The notes under the pieces were generated by a model. The model was given only the letters and a program-made list of their open reading frames with translations, was not told where the DNA came from and made no database searches. The position numbers and the translations under genes are program-made. Shown one piece after another: positions 47,447 to 59,470 of a stretch of DNA of 64,000 bases. This DNA is from Liquidambar formosana (taxonomy: Eukaryota; Streptophyta; Magnoliopsida; Saxifragales; Altingiaceae): positions 10,776,333-10,840,332 of the forward strand of contig CM077831.1 of assembly GCA_039720395.1 (NCBI GenBank), given 5' to 3'. How positions within the stretch are numbered: position 1 is the first letter of the stretch; each line of letters opens with the position of its first letter.

Positions 47447-50170
47447 TGTGAACCCTGGAAATTGGGCCCACAAGGGTTGGGAAGAAAAAATGGGAGTTTG
47501 GTTTTGAAAGAGAAGAAAAGGAGTCGCCACCTTATTTTTTAAAGGAAACAAGGAAAACCCTAAAAATAGTTTGTTTCAGAAAAACAATTTGAATGACTCC
47601 ATGTTTAAAAAGGAAAGGCAAAAACAGTCTTTTGGAAACCAAAGAAATCAGGGATTCAGAGGCTAAGTTATGACATGGGAAGGTTCTAGGCAAAGCCTAT
47701 AGGCACCCATGTCACCCTTTCGGTCTCTCAGTTCATTTGGGCTAAATCAAGATCTTTCCATACAAAAATCAGCAAGTATATCATCACAAGAATTGCATGC
47801 ATATCATATATTTCATTCATTCATCCATCCATGCATAATAAAAAAATAAAACAGAAAATAAAAAAGAAGAAAAGAAAGAAAGAAAGAAATCTAGGATACT
47901 TGGATCCTAGAACGGACTTGAGCCTCACGAAGAGCGCCTACGTACCATGCAACGAAATACATGGATCAAAGTCCACGTAGTTCGATGAGAACTAGGGTTA
48001 AAACTTAATACAAACCTATGGTAAAAACCCTAGGTTTCCTTATTTGATCAAAAGAGTTGAATAAACAAAGTTTGATTTTAGGAAAATTCCACAAAATGGA
48101 AACCTTGATAAAAAAAAGAATTTATTATTGAAGGAAACCTTTGATTATACCATAGACTTGCATTAAAAACTAACCCTAGAGAGGGAGAAGGGAAAGAGTT
48201 AGGAAGAGAGGTGAATTGGGGCACCTTCACACCCACTTACCTGAGCGCAATAGCTCCAAGCATTAACCATTTCAAGCATTGGCAGCCCTATTTGCCATAG
48301 GACAAACACCACACCTATTTTCACCCTTACACGTGCTCAAAACCATGCAAAAACACTAACATGCAAATCTGGACAGAATAGTACTAAGGCCTAAAATCAT
48401 CCACTAAACATGCTAGTAACAAAAATAGCAAACTTTCATAAGCCCTAACACAATCCTAGAACCATATTATGCATAAAAACCCTAGAATGAACTAACATGC
48501 ATGCAAAAAATATCATATTTACTCCATATGAAAAACATATACAGCAACCATGAAGAAAAACCAATAAAAAGACCTACTTTATCATGTTGTATGAAAACTA
48601 ACATAAAACAAGGACTTCTAAAACCCTAATCTCACAAATATGCTTAAAAACACATAAAATGAACTCCACACATACTAAGATCAAACTAAACAGAACCTAA
48701 ATCATGCATATTAACTAACTAAAACAATAAAACATGATAAGAAACCCTAAGACTAACATGCAATAACACTAATCTTAGCACAAGGACAACAGAAGCACAA
48801 GAATCACAACTATGCTTAAAAAAACCCATAGGACAGCCCTAAAGCATGCTAAACAGTAGATAAACAGTAGATAGTCCATGTATATTAACTAACTAGAGTG
48901 TTAATACATGATAAAAAAGCTACCTTTAACATGCAATAAGCCTATCCTATATGAAAACCCATATACAGCATAAGTAGGAATGAGGAATACCTTAAGAAGA
49001 AGCTTCTTTGCTGCTGTAGAGACTCTCTCTTCCTCTTATGAATGTCTTGAACCAATGTTCTCCAAGCCTACAGCAAGAACTCCAGCTCTCCTTCAAGTCT
49101 CTCTCTCTTATTCTCTCTCAAACACTTAAGTTTTAATGCATAAAGTGGCTCCCCTTGTGCTGAAGCATAGGGGGTATTTATAGACTTCAATTAGGATTAA
49201 CCAATGGCTGGGATTAAAACCCTAATAATTAATCTAAGGGCTATTAGAAACCCCCTTGGGGCTTAAGTAACTCAGAAGTTACCAAAAATTAGAAGGAAAC
49301 CCGTCCAAAAGAGCCCAAATACGTCAAAATAGGCAAGAGTCCGCTTCAGCAAGGAATCATAGAGCAAATAAGAAAGTGCTCTCGGGTGACCACCAAGGCC
49401 TGGGCGGCTACCCACCTGGGCCCAGGCGGCTAGCCACCCGGGGCTGGGTGGTCACCCGAGCCCACTTCTGATTTTTCTCCTATTTTGCCTCCTAATTCTT
49501 CTAGAAGTGTTTCAGGGGGCAAATTAACTCCAATTTTGATGAAACAAAAGCCAAAACGACTGTGTTTCGATGAGGAATATGTTTTTGAACATTTTAGGGT
49601 GAAAACCACTAACCATGGGGGCATGGTTAGGTTTGAACAAGGCGGTTAACCACTATGCTCTACTTTTGCTAAGCATAGGCATGCACATAGGGTCAAACCA
49701 AATGCTTTCCATATCAAAATTGAACTTCATAAAACACTTTTAGGGGTAAAATGATGACTAATGAAAGTCAATTTGAAAAGATTTGATTGGTAATTATGAG
49801 TCAATTTGAGCTAACCCAAAGAAGGGTCAATTAACCAACTTGAACTACATCGAGCCATTTTAATCCCGAGCCATTGATTCATCAAATTGAACCTAGAAAT
49901 ACCTCATATGTATCCATATGAACTCCAATTGACGATTTGGAGATCATTTCAAGGTCAAATGAAAAGTTTGGGACTTAAAAGACGATTATGCCCCTCAAGT
50001 CACAAAAGCTCTTATTATCCCTCAAGATCAACTCCGAATTGAACCAAAATTCATATCCATTGTCCTTGTGACTCTAGAAAACTAATGCAAGTGATTAGAC
50101 TCAAAAACAAAACAAAAACATGCATGAAATGATGAGCCCTAGTAAAGTGGTGCAAAAATGGGGTGTGACA
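47447..50170 (-). repeat. 5' LTR of Tat-3
   Basis: 2724 bp; + strand start TGTGAACCC, end GGGTGTGACA. Minus TATA box TATAAATA at 49175-49182. GC palindrome at 49381-49460, about 200 bp upstream. It matches the Tat-1 LTR on both sides of, but not across, 49160-49708. Confidence 0.92.
49381..49460. promoter_or_regulatory. GC-rich palindrome in the Tat-3 LTR
   Basis: 80 bp from CTCGGGTGACCACC to GGTGGTCACCCGAG: 14-base arms that pair perfectly, with GGCCTGGGCGGCT / GGCGGCTAGCCACC repeats in the centre. Confidence 0.85.
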
Positions 50171-50806
50171 CCATAGTTAGAATTTTTTGCCCTCAAGTGA
50201 CTCAAATTACATTCCCCTTCGAAACACGGTCATTTTAGCTTTCGTTTCGTCATAATCGGAGTTGATTTGGGCCCTAAAACACATTTGGAAGTCGAAAGGG
50301 TCAGAAATAGGCAAGAGATGACAAGGCCTCGGGTGACCACCCAGGCCTGGGCGGCTAGCTGCCTGGCCCAGGCTGCTAGCCGCCTAGAGCTAGGTGGTCA
50401 CCCGAGCCTCTTTCCTTTTTTGAGTGCTGAAGCAGATCCCTCCCTATTTCCACAGATTTGTCCGCCTCCAGCCGCCATTTAACCCTATTTTCAGCCCTAA
50501 TTGACCTACTTGAGCCCCAAGGGAGTCTCTAAGAACCCTTGGATTAATATCTAGGGTTTAAATCCCAACCATTGAGGGTTTTCCCTCAAACCCTATAAAT
50601 ACCCCCTTATACTTCAGCATTAGGGGGGGCATATTTGAGGAAGAGACACTTAGAGAGACTTGGATGCAATTACAGCCATCCTTAGGGTAGTTTAACCTAA
50701 ATTCTGAGTGAGAGAGTGAGAGAGAGAGCTTGAAGGAGGGCTAGAGCTTTGCTTAAAGGCTTGGAGGAAGGAATTTCTAGCAGTTCATAAGACGAGAAGG
50801 ACTCTC
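50171..50806 (+). repeat. LTR5, first visible piece (+ strand Tat LTR)
   Basis: Promoter part of an older + strand Tat LTR, matching 53290-53945 of the solo LTR. GC palindrome at 50328-50406 and TATAAATA at 50594-50601. Its left part lies beyond Tat-3, out of the window. It is split at 50806 by a Copia solo LTR. Confidence 0.88.
50328..50406. promoter_or_regulatory. GC-rich palindrome in LTR5
   Basis: CTCGGGTGACCACC to GGTGGTCACCCGAG, 79 bp, arms perfectly paired, 188 bp upstream of the TATA box. Confidence 0.85.
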
Positions 50807-52457
50807 TATTAGGATTATGCCCTAGAGCCAATCATAGAGATGATTGTTTAGGGATTAGGAACAATCATTTGATTTCATTTATGTATGTCACATTTATTAT
50901 TGATTTAATAAAGGGGCTTATTCTATTATGTTTATATGCATCATTTATATTTTCATAATATGTCCATGGAGTTAGAGTTGAGAATATGGAATTACAAAGA
51001 GTTGTAATTTTGAGACTATAGATATATCTCTGTACTAAACTCCTAAAGCATTCCTAGTTAAAGGTTCACTATGATGGACAGTAATGAACCATAGGACTAG
51101 CACTTGTTAGGCTGACTTTATAGGAGGATAGCTAGTCTCAAGCTATTTGTGTAGAGACACTACAATCAACAAGTGGGTGCCTATTACGAGAATAGGTACA
51201 CTGAATGTGACCAAAGATATGAGATAAACTGAATGGAGTTTTATCCTGCCTGTCAATCAGTTTCTCATTGTTATAGTGGTACAAGTAATCCTTAGACCTG
51301 AGACACTATAGTTGCCTTATGCATGTAGCTTTAGAAGTTTGATAACACTAAGTGTAGATCCTATTCAGGGGTCTGCAAAGGTGTTCATTGGCCCTACTGC
51401 TATGTGTATGAAGGCATGTGAGTGATCAACAAGGGATCCATCATTCTTAGGAAAAAGAGAGAGAATGTCTCATATAGCATTCATAATATAACTCATTAAA
51501 TCCATGGCCATGGTAGGATGAATATGAAAAGAGTTTCATGAGTTCATCAATGAGTTGATATCTATGAATGAGTATAAAGTAATTGAACTAGGGACTTGAC
51601 AGACTTCCATGTCCTATTAGTTCAATTGGAGACATTGTGTTGAAGGAAGGATGCAATTGTAACCTATAAACTATAACAGAAAGGTTCTTTGTAAATGACT
51701 ATTCACCTCATTAAGGACCACACCATGAGCCATCTGCTAGGTGTTACTCATGGTTAGTAGAAGCCCTAATTGATATAAGTGAGTTATAATCAATTAGGGA
51801 ATTAGAAGGAGTTCCAATTAGACCCTAAATGGAAAGAGTTCCATTGTGCACACCTCGTGCTATTCCTACTACTTGATGATGTGAACCCAATGGGTCACAC
51901 ACTGATCATGCAAGATGAGCTTTAAAGTCTATGAGAGAAAGGGTATGAGTGCATAAAGAATAGTTCTTTAAGGCCTATTTATATTTGATATAATTTATAG
52001 GGGTTATTGTGCAATTTAGAGAAATTGCATAAAACCCTAATAGGGTTTCCCCCTAGGGCCGGCCCCCTTAGTGTGGACTATATAAGTCACACTATGATGT
52101 GTGACATCATCATAAGTTGAACTCTCCAAGGGCTGGCGAGAATTTCCAGCCTCCCACTCTCTCTCCCCTCTCTTCTCCTACACCAGCAACAACAAGGAAA
52201 AGGAGGAAAGGACTTGAAGCTCTAGCTAGGTGTGGATACCGTTGGAGGCAGCACACTTGGGCTGCTCATTCACCGCTGTCCGGAATCAAAGTTTGGAGCA
52301 AAAAGGAGAAGACAAAAATTCTGTAAGTGTTCTAACCCTCTTTGTAGTTAGGGTTTGATTTTGTGTTATGCATAGTTAGATTCATGGGCTGTGGAATCGT
52401 AGGAAAAATTTTTATATTCCGCACTTCAATTTTTCCCTCTTGTTCCATAACCCAACA
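50807..52457 (+). repeat. Solo LTR of a Copia element
   Basis: 1651 bp, the reverse orientation of the Copia LTR at 26850-28503 but clearly diverged from it. Flanked by the 5-bp repeat CTCTC (50802-50806 and 52458-52462), with no internal region, so it is a solo LTR left by recombination. The first bases read TATTAG instead of TGTTAG. TATA box TATATAA at 52079-52085. Confidence 0.9.
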
Positions 52458-52747
52458 CTCTCTACAGCAACAAAAAGGGGCTTCACCATAGGTATACCTT
52501 CCCCTCCCCTTTCTCTCTTTTAAATTAGGGTTCATTCCTAGAATAGCATTATTTTATGTTCAAGGTTGAGTTTTTATCATATGTTAATACTTCTACTGGT
52601 TAATATATGTGATAAAAATATCATTCATGATTAGTTATGCATGTTGTAGTGTTATTCCATGTGATTTTATGAGAGCTTGTGATTCTAGGGTTTCCTTAGT
52701 GCTGAAATTGGTTTTCTGCATGAAATAACTCTTTTGCATATTAAAGC
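52458..52747 (+). repeat. LTR5, second piece
   Basis: Continues 50171-50806 past the Copia solo LTR. It shares with the solo Tat LTR the repeated block containing CATGTGATTTTATG, TCTAGGGTTTCCTTAG and TTTTGCATATTAAAGC. Confidence 0.85.
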
Positions 52748-53454
52748 TGTCACACCCCATTTTTTCCACCTTAGCTAGGGTTTGTCATTTCATGTGTCTT
52801 TTTGTTTCCTTTTTGAGTCTAGTCTTTTGCATTGAGTTTCTAGGGTCCTGAGGATGATGTGTATGAATTTTGGTTCGATTTGGAGTTGATCTTGAGGGTT
52901 AATAAAAACTTTTGTGACTTGAGGGGCATGATCGTCTTTTAGGTCACAAACTTTCCATTTGACCTTAAAATGATCTCCAAGTTGCCAATTGGAGTTCATA
53001 TGGATTCATTTGAGGTATTTATGGGTTCAATTCGATGAATTGATGGTTCGGGATTAGAATAGCTCAATAAGGCTCAGGTTGGTTAAGAGACCTATTTCGG
53101 GTTAGCTCGAATTGGCTCATGATTTTCAACCTATGACTACTCATTTGACTTTGATTGGTCTTAATTTCATCCCCAAATGTGTTTAGGGAGGTTGAATTTC
53201 GAATTGGAAAGCATTTGGTGCAACCCTACGTGCATACCTAAGCGAAGCGATGGTGGTGCATAGCGGTTAACCGCCTTTGTAGGACCTAACCATGCAGCAA
53301 TGGCTATGGTTTCTTGCCCTCAAGTGACTCAAATTACATTCCCCTTCGAAACACGGTCGTTTTGGCTTTCGTTTCGTCAAAATCGGAGTTGATTTGAGCC
53401 CTGAAACACATTTGGAAGTCGAAAGGGTAAAAAATGGGCTTGAGATGACATGGC

Positions 53455-53534
53455 CTCGGGTGACCACCCAGGCCTGGGCAGCTATCCGCCTGGGCCCAGG
53501 AGGCTAGCCGCCTAGCCCCAGGTGGTCACCTGAG
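53455..53534. promoter_or_regulatory. GC-rich palindrome in the solo Tat LTR
   Basis: 80 bp, arms CTCGGGTGACCACC and GGTGGTCACCTGAG, with one C-to-T change in the right arm. About 190 bp upstream of the TATA box. Confidence 0.85.
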
Positions 53535-54028
53535 CCAATTTCCTTTTTTGAGTGTTAAAGCAGATCCCTTCCTATTTCTTTGGATTTGTCCGCCTCCAGC
53601 CTCCATTTAACCCTATTTTCAGCCCTATTTAACCTACTTAAGCCCCAAGGGAACCTCTAAGAGCCCTTGGATCAATATCTAGGGTTTTAATCCCAACCAT
53701 TGAGGGTTTTCCCTCAAACCCTATAAATACCCCCTTATACTTTAGCAATAGGTGAGGCAATTTATGAAGTGGGAGGCATGTGTAAGACTTAGAGGCTATG
53801 ACAGCTATCCTTAGGGTAGTTTAACCTAAATTTTAAGTGAGAGAGTGAGACAGAGAGCTTGAAGGAAGGCTGGAGTTTGGCTTGAAGGCTTGAAGGAAGG
53901 AATTCCCAGCAGTGCATAAGAGAAGGAAGACTCTCTACAGCAGCAACCATAGGTATACCCTTTCTTCTCCTCTTCGCTCCTTTAAAGTTAGGGTTTTGCA
54001 TAGAATAGCATGATTTGATGTCAAAGCA

Positions 54029-54560
54029 TATGTTTTTATCATGTTCTCCTACTTCTATTAGCTAGAATGCATGTTTAGGATGATATTCATGGGCCGTTTA
54101 GTATGCTAGAATGTTATTCCATGTGATTTACTGCATGTTTGAGATTCTAGGGTTTCCTTAATGCTGAAATTGGTTTTCTACATGAAATAACTCTTTTGCA
54201 TATTAAAGCTTATGTTTTTATCATATTTTGTTGTTTCTATTAGCTAGTATGCATGTTTAGGATGATATTCATGGGCTGTTTAGTATGCTAGAATGTTATT
54301 CCATGTGATTTACTGCATGTTTGGGATTCTAAGGTTTCCTTAGTGCTAAAATTGGTTTTATGCATGAAATAACTCTTTTGCATATTAAACCTTGTGTTTT
54401 TATCATATTTTGCTATTTCTATTAGCTATTATGCATGTTTAGGATGATATTCATGAGCTATTTAGTATGCTAGAGATGATTTCATGGGATTTTATGCACT
54501 AGTGTGATTCTAGGGTTTCATTCATCCTTATTTTAGGAAAGTTGCATATAGCATGATAGC
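54029..54560 (+). repeat. 182-bp tandem repeat in the solo Tat LTR
   Basis: Two whole units (54029-54210, 54211-54392) and a diverging third. Each runs from TATGTTTTTATCAT to CTTTTGCATATTAAA. LTR5 has the same block at least twice (52560-52747 and 55999 onward). It lies downstream of the TATA box, in transcribed LTR. Confidence 0.8.
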
Positions 54561-55995
54561 TTAGGGTTTCTCTTTAGTTTTTTTCTTCATAGTTGCTATA
54601 TATGTGCTGCATATTAGATAACTATGATGTTTTTGCATTCATGTAGTGGATTTTAGGGTTTTTATGCATGCCATGGTTCTAGGATTAAATTAGGGTTTGT
54701 AATTGTTCACTGTTTATGTTGTTTGCATATTTAGTGGATGAATATAGACTTTATTTCTATTGTCCAGATTTGTTTATTGACCTAAATATAATATTTGGAG
54801 CATTCATATGGATGATTTTTAGGGTTTTTGCATGTTATTGCATATAGGGTCGAGTTAAGGCTTACATTATTTCATGGTTCGTGTTGTTTACATGACTTAT
54901 GAAGGATTTTAAGCTTTATTTTCAATTCTGTCCAGATCTGTGTAATGACCTTAATATGATATTTTGAGCATGTGTTAGCCTATGTTTAAGCATGATAATT
55001 GCTTGATTAGAAACTAGGTTTGGTTGATTGGTATTTTTGATATGTTTTGCATGGAAATTGCAGGTGCTTGACAGGTACAACAGGTGTAACTACCCCACCA
55101 ATGTGGGGTGTTTATTTTGGCTATTGCAAGATGAAATCTTGCAAATAAGGTAATTACCCTATGCAATAGGGTAGTTATTTTGACAGGTTGCTTTTGCTTA
55201 AAGGTAAGTAGGGTATGAGGGTGCCCCAATTCACCCTTCTTTCCTTTCCTTGAAACTTTCCCTTTCTCCCTCCTAGGGTTATTCCTCAATAGAGGGGTAT
55301 GGTAGATTCTATAGTTTCCTTTCATAAAAATGCCTTTTAAATCAAAGTTTGTATCTTTATGAAATTCCATATTTACTAAAGAGCTTTTTGAGAATGATGT
55401 ATCTTTGGAAACTTACCATGTTTCTTGTGAAAGGAAACTTAGGGTTTACCATAGGCCTCTATTAGGTTATAACCCTATTCCATTTCGAACTACGTGGACT
55501 TTGATCCATGTATTTCCATACATGGTACGTAGGCACTCTTCGTGAGGTTCAAGTCCGCCCTAGGATACTAAGTATCCTAGGTTTTCCTTCCCCTCTTTCT
55601 TTTTTCTGTTTTTCTTTGATTTAATTGCTTATATGGTTGAATGAATGGATGATATGCATGCTGTCTTGTGATGATAATTGTTAGTTGATGTGTGATTAAG
55701 ACTTTGATTTAGCCTAATTAAATTAAGAGACCGTTTAAGGCGATATGGGTGCCTATAGGCTTTGCCTAGAACTTCCCATATCGTAACTTAGCCTTCGAAT
55801 CCACCATCTTTGATTTTCAAAAGACCTTTTGCCTTACCATTTTTAAACATGGAGTCATTCTTTTGTTTTCTTAAAAAAAACTATTTTTTTTAGGGTTTTC
55901 CTTGTTTCCTTTAAAAAATAAGGTGGCGACTCCCTTTTTCTTTTTTTAAACCTAAGTTTTCTTTAATCCTTGTGGGCCGCTTTCCGGGGTCCACA

Positions 55996-56198
55996 AAAGT
56001 ATATGTTTTTATCATGTTTTGCTACTTTTAAAAGCTAGTATGCATGATTAGGATGATGTTTATAGGCTGTTTTGCATGCTAGAATGTTATTCCATGTGAT
56101 TTAATGCATAGTTGGGATTCTAGGGTTTCTCTTGTGTTGAAATTGAGTTTATGCTTAGAATAGCTATATTTCATGTGCAGGCCTATGCCTTTATCATG
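55996..56198 (+). repeat. LTR5, third piece
   Basis: Continues LTR5 after the solo Tat LTR (TATATGTTTTTATCATG), then is cut at 56198 by another Tat LTR. Confidence 0.8.
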
Positions 56199-56639
56199 TG
56201 TGAACCCACGAAAGTGCACGGCGCCCACAAGGGTTTGGCAAAAAGATAGGTGTGAAAGACAACAAGTGAAAAGAGTCGTCACCTCATTTTTTAAGGAAAA
56301 GTGGAAAACCATAAAAATATTTTATTTTCAAAACCACATGACTCCATTAAAGGAAAAGCAAAGTCTTTGAAACCAGAAAATTGGATTCGAGGGTTAAGTT
56401 ACGACGTGGGAAGGTTCTAGGCAAAGCCCATAGGCACCCACATCGCCCAAGTTGGTCTTTTAATTTGATTGGGCTAATTTAAGATCTTTTTCACTCAAAT
56501 ATCAGCATATATCATCACAAGGCAGCATGCATAACATATATCTCATCCATCTATTTCATCCATGCATGATCAAACAAACAAAACAAAACAGAAAAAAAAG
56601 AAAAGAACCTAGGATACTTGGATCCTAGAACGGACTTGA
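56199..56639 (-). repeat. Tat LTR fragment (Tat-6), resembling the Tat-2 LTR
   Basis: Starts TGTGAACCCACG on the + strand and follows the Tat-2 LTR (38983 onward) to GATCCTAGAACGGACTTGA, where a different LTR interrupts it. The rest is not seen and could be beyond the gap. Confidence 0.82.
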
Positions 56640-59293
56640 TGTCACGACCCAAATTAATTAAGCCGTGATCAATAATAATAAAATAAGCTTTTTCTTTAAT
56701 AAATCCTTTGATAAAACGTGGATGACACTTGTTAAAACCTCAATTATTTTAAAAATTTTCGGCATGACCCATCCGTAAATAGGACATACCATCGTGAAAA
56801 CCTGTTATAAAAATCCATACATAAAAATTTTCCTGTCATCCATGTAAGTGGTATCATCCCATGCATCGCATTCCACGTATACAACCATAAATAATTAAAA
56901 TTACAACCCTAATTGAATTTACATTTACATTAACCCAATAGAAACCCAATTAATTACATATTCCTTCCCATGAAAATACATTAACAATTAACTTAAAGGA
57001 ATTCCACTAGGAGCATCTTCCGCCCAAGATAGCATAACCAAACCCTGGATTATCTGAAAAGCATTTAAAAATAATAGGCGTGAGTCCGACGACTCAGTAG
57101 ATACAATTTGACATAGTAAACTATAGCAATGATATAAATAAAACCAATTATATCATTTACATCAAAATATACTAACCCAGTATATTACAAATCTCAAAAT
57201 AAGTTATATAACCCATAACTTAAAATAAATAATGCATATGTCCAATGCATGTGACTCATGTCCAATTTACATTAATCCATTTATTACCAACCACTCCCGC
57301 AGGAGTCTTCGCGCGGAAACGGAGGATTTAAACCCAACCTCCAAGAGGACAACACAAGGGTTCCTACCTGGAACCGGAAAGTACCCTAGGACCAAAGGAA
57401 TGGAAAACACCGCAAAGTCCCATTGACTGCAAGTAGTCCAATTCCAATGACCCCTTTTTATGCAATACTTTTACCCAGTATTCATTAAGTCCATTTAATG
57501 CATGATTATGCCCAACATGCAGTGCGATAATCCATAAAATGATTTTATAACCAAAATCATCTTCAAAGTATGCTATATAAGCCATAATCAAATAACATCA
57601 TAATTATACCCAAAATCATAATAACCACATAAATTCTCATTATGATTATAACCTTGAAATCATAATCGAAAACCTCGAATAAACAGAGAAAATAACCGTA
57701 AAATCCCTATATCTATATTCCATAGGATGTATACAATTAACAAAAATTATCAATAACATAATTCCAATTTATGTTGTCAAATACCCAAAGTTCTCCTTCA
57801 CAATTTATTCCATAAATCATTGATATACATATTCTAAATCCATGAATACCAATTACTATGATAATATATACCATATTATCATGTCAATAGTTTAAACCTA
57901 TGTAAATTGCACCTACCTCAACCAAATGCGTAGAAAAATGAAACCTTTGAGGTTGTGGGTATGAACTCCAAGCCCTAGGATGCAAATACACGCTCCCAAT
58001 CCAAGCCCTAGCTCTCAATTGCCATGGATGATGTTGGTGACGGAGGTCCCAACTCCAAATCACCACCAAAACCCCCCAATATGCATGACTAAACCCATAA
58101 ATGTAAGAATAAGATGGTAAACCAAAGGAAATTACCAACCCTAACTCTAAAATGCAAGAAAATACCTCTAGAATGCCAAAGGAGTTGATGAGGATGACAA
58201 TCCATACCAACACCCACGAAATCCAAGCTAAAATCTCCATGAGTAAGCTCCAAGCTCTACCAAGAGGTTGGAGAATATGGATCCAACCATAATAATGCAT
58301 TTCTAAGCCTCAAAGAGAGAGAAAACCCAAATCCATAACCATACGCGCGTAGATCGGGCCAAAATACGCTAGATCCGAGCTTGCCGGCGTCGGATCGAGG
58401 TCGCCGTGCTCCGGCGAGACGCCGTCGAGCCTCCGCCCCATCTTCTCCTTCTCTCCCTCTCTCTCTCTCTCTCCATGACCAAAAATATCAGATTTGGTCT
58501 AAAAATCGTGGGGATGGGTTTTTATAAGGGGTGAGGGGCATTTGCGTCATTTTACGCAAAAAAATTTGCAAAATCCGCGATGCACGATTGATCGTGGTCT
58601 GAGGGCACGATCGATCGTGAAAAACAGAACCAAAATCATGTTTCTGGGACACCCACGATCGATCGTCCCCAAGGCACGATCAATCGTCCCTTGCTGAAAT
58701 TGCCCAGTAACTCAGGCAATTGTGTATAAACCCACACAGTACACATCCCTGCCTTATTTTCATTAAAAACATTTAAGTAAAGTAATTTACTTTAAGTTAT
58801 TTAATGAAAATAAGCAAATAACCCCCCATTTGAATCCAAATAAAATATCAAAAAAATCAAATACCCAATATATCAAAATCTAAATTTCAAGTTTTAGTAC
58901 AAAATCCGTCGCCCGACAGATTTTCCGAAAACAAACATGCGTGGAACCCAATCCAAACATGCTAATAAAATCCCATAAAATCACCAATGTCTTATAATAT
59001 TATAAACTCCCATTACCGCCAAAAATTATCCTTCAAAACGAAGATTTACGAAAATTCACTTTTTTCCCAACACTTAGCCAAATTTCAGCAACTTAAACCC
59101 TTAAGTTGCAAACAAGGCTAAACGCTCCCGAAAGATACTTAATGCACCAACACAAGCATCAAAACACATCCCACATCATAATATCATCCACATGCATTAC
59201 CCATGCATGTAATCATTCGAAAAAATCAAGGGATTAGCTACGTTAACCCCAGATTAAACCCTTAATACCCTATTTAAAATTACGGGTATTACA
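56640..59293 (-). repeat. 3' LTR of a second Gypsy type (probable chromovirus)
   Basis: 2654 bp. In sense it starts TGTAATACCCGTAATTTT and ends GGGTCGTGACA. The inner flank (59294 on) in sense reads GTTGGGGAGAAT just before the LTR, a polypurine tract. The preceding GGGGACGAATTTCC is, from memory, typical of the pol end of Tekay-like chromoviruses. TATA box TATAAAAA (minus) at 58519-58526, four ACGAT(C/T)(G/A)ATCGT motifs upstream of it, and a CT microsatellite at 58451-58474. A 138-codon minus frame at 57884-58300 is not considered a gene. Apart from the polypurine end at 59294-59370, its internal region is lost in the gap. Confidence 0.8.
58583..58687. promoter_or_regulatory. Four palindromic ACGATCGATCGT-type motifs
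   Basis: CACGATTGATCGTG (58583-58596), CACGATCGATCGTG (58606-58619), CACGATCGATCGT (58654-58666) and CACGATCAATCGT (58675-58687). They lie 57-170 bp upstream of the minus-strand TATA box of this LTR and look like repeated binding sites for a dimeric factor. Confidence 0.7.
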
Positions 59294-59305
59294 ATTCTCC
59301 CCAAC
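59294..59305 (-). other. Polypurine tract of the second Gypsy type
   Basis: GTTGGGGAGAAT in sense, directly before the LTR start TGTAATACCC. The rest of the internal region to 59370 is non-coding. Confidence 0.75.
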
Positions 59306-59370
59306 TAATAGGAAATTCGTCCCCGAATTTCGCCAAAACAAACTTAATGACATTCCTTCATACGTAGAAA

Positions 59371-59470
59371 NNNNNNNNNNNNNNNNNNNNNNNNNNNNNN
59401 NNNNNNNNNNNNNNNNNNNNNNNNNNNNNNNNNNNNNNNNNNNNNNNNNNNNNNNNNNNNNNNNNNNNNN
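59371..59470. other. Assembly gap (100 N)
   Basis: Exactly 100 N, a conventional placeholder of unknown real size. The two sides belong to different elements on different strands. Confidence 0.99.

Larger units (their letters stand above)
41654..50170 (-). mobile_element. Tat-3: Tat element cut by Tat-2
   Basis: The 5' portion of a minus-strand Tat element: LTR 47447-50170, primer site, leader, gag-protease, candidate intron and pol up to the native RNase H, where Tat-2 is inserted. The rest should lie left of the window. By protein sequence it is closer to Tat-1 than Tat-2 is. It is inserted in LTR5 (CCATA at 50171-50175 would be its target duplication). Confidence 0.88.
52748..55995 (+). 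repeat. Solo Tat LTR
   Basis: 3248 bp, starts TGTCACACCCC, ends GGGGTCCACA. Flanked by AAAGC (52743-52747) and AAAGT (55996-56000), a 5-bp duplication with one change. It is longer than the other Tat LTRs because of a tandem block (54029-54560). GC palindrome 53455-53534, TATA box TATAAATA 53722-53729, R-like motif GAACTACGTGGAC near 55484. A 118-codon minus frame at 55014-55370 has no known domain. It sits in LTR5. Confidence 0.9.

Noticed and set aside
55014..55370. 118-codon minus frame in the solo Tat LTR
   Set aside because: Entirely within LTR sequence, antisense to it, and without recognisable motifs.
57884..58300. 138-codon minus frame rich in hydrophobic residues
   Set aside because: Falls inside a Gypsy LTR, shows no known domain and has low-complexity make-up; most likely chance.
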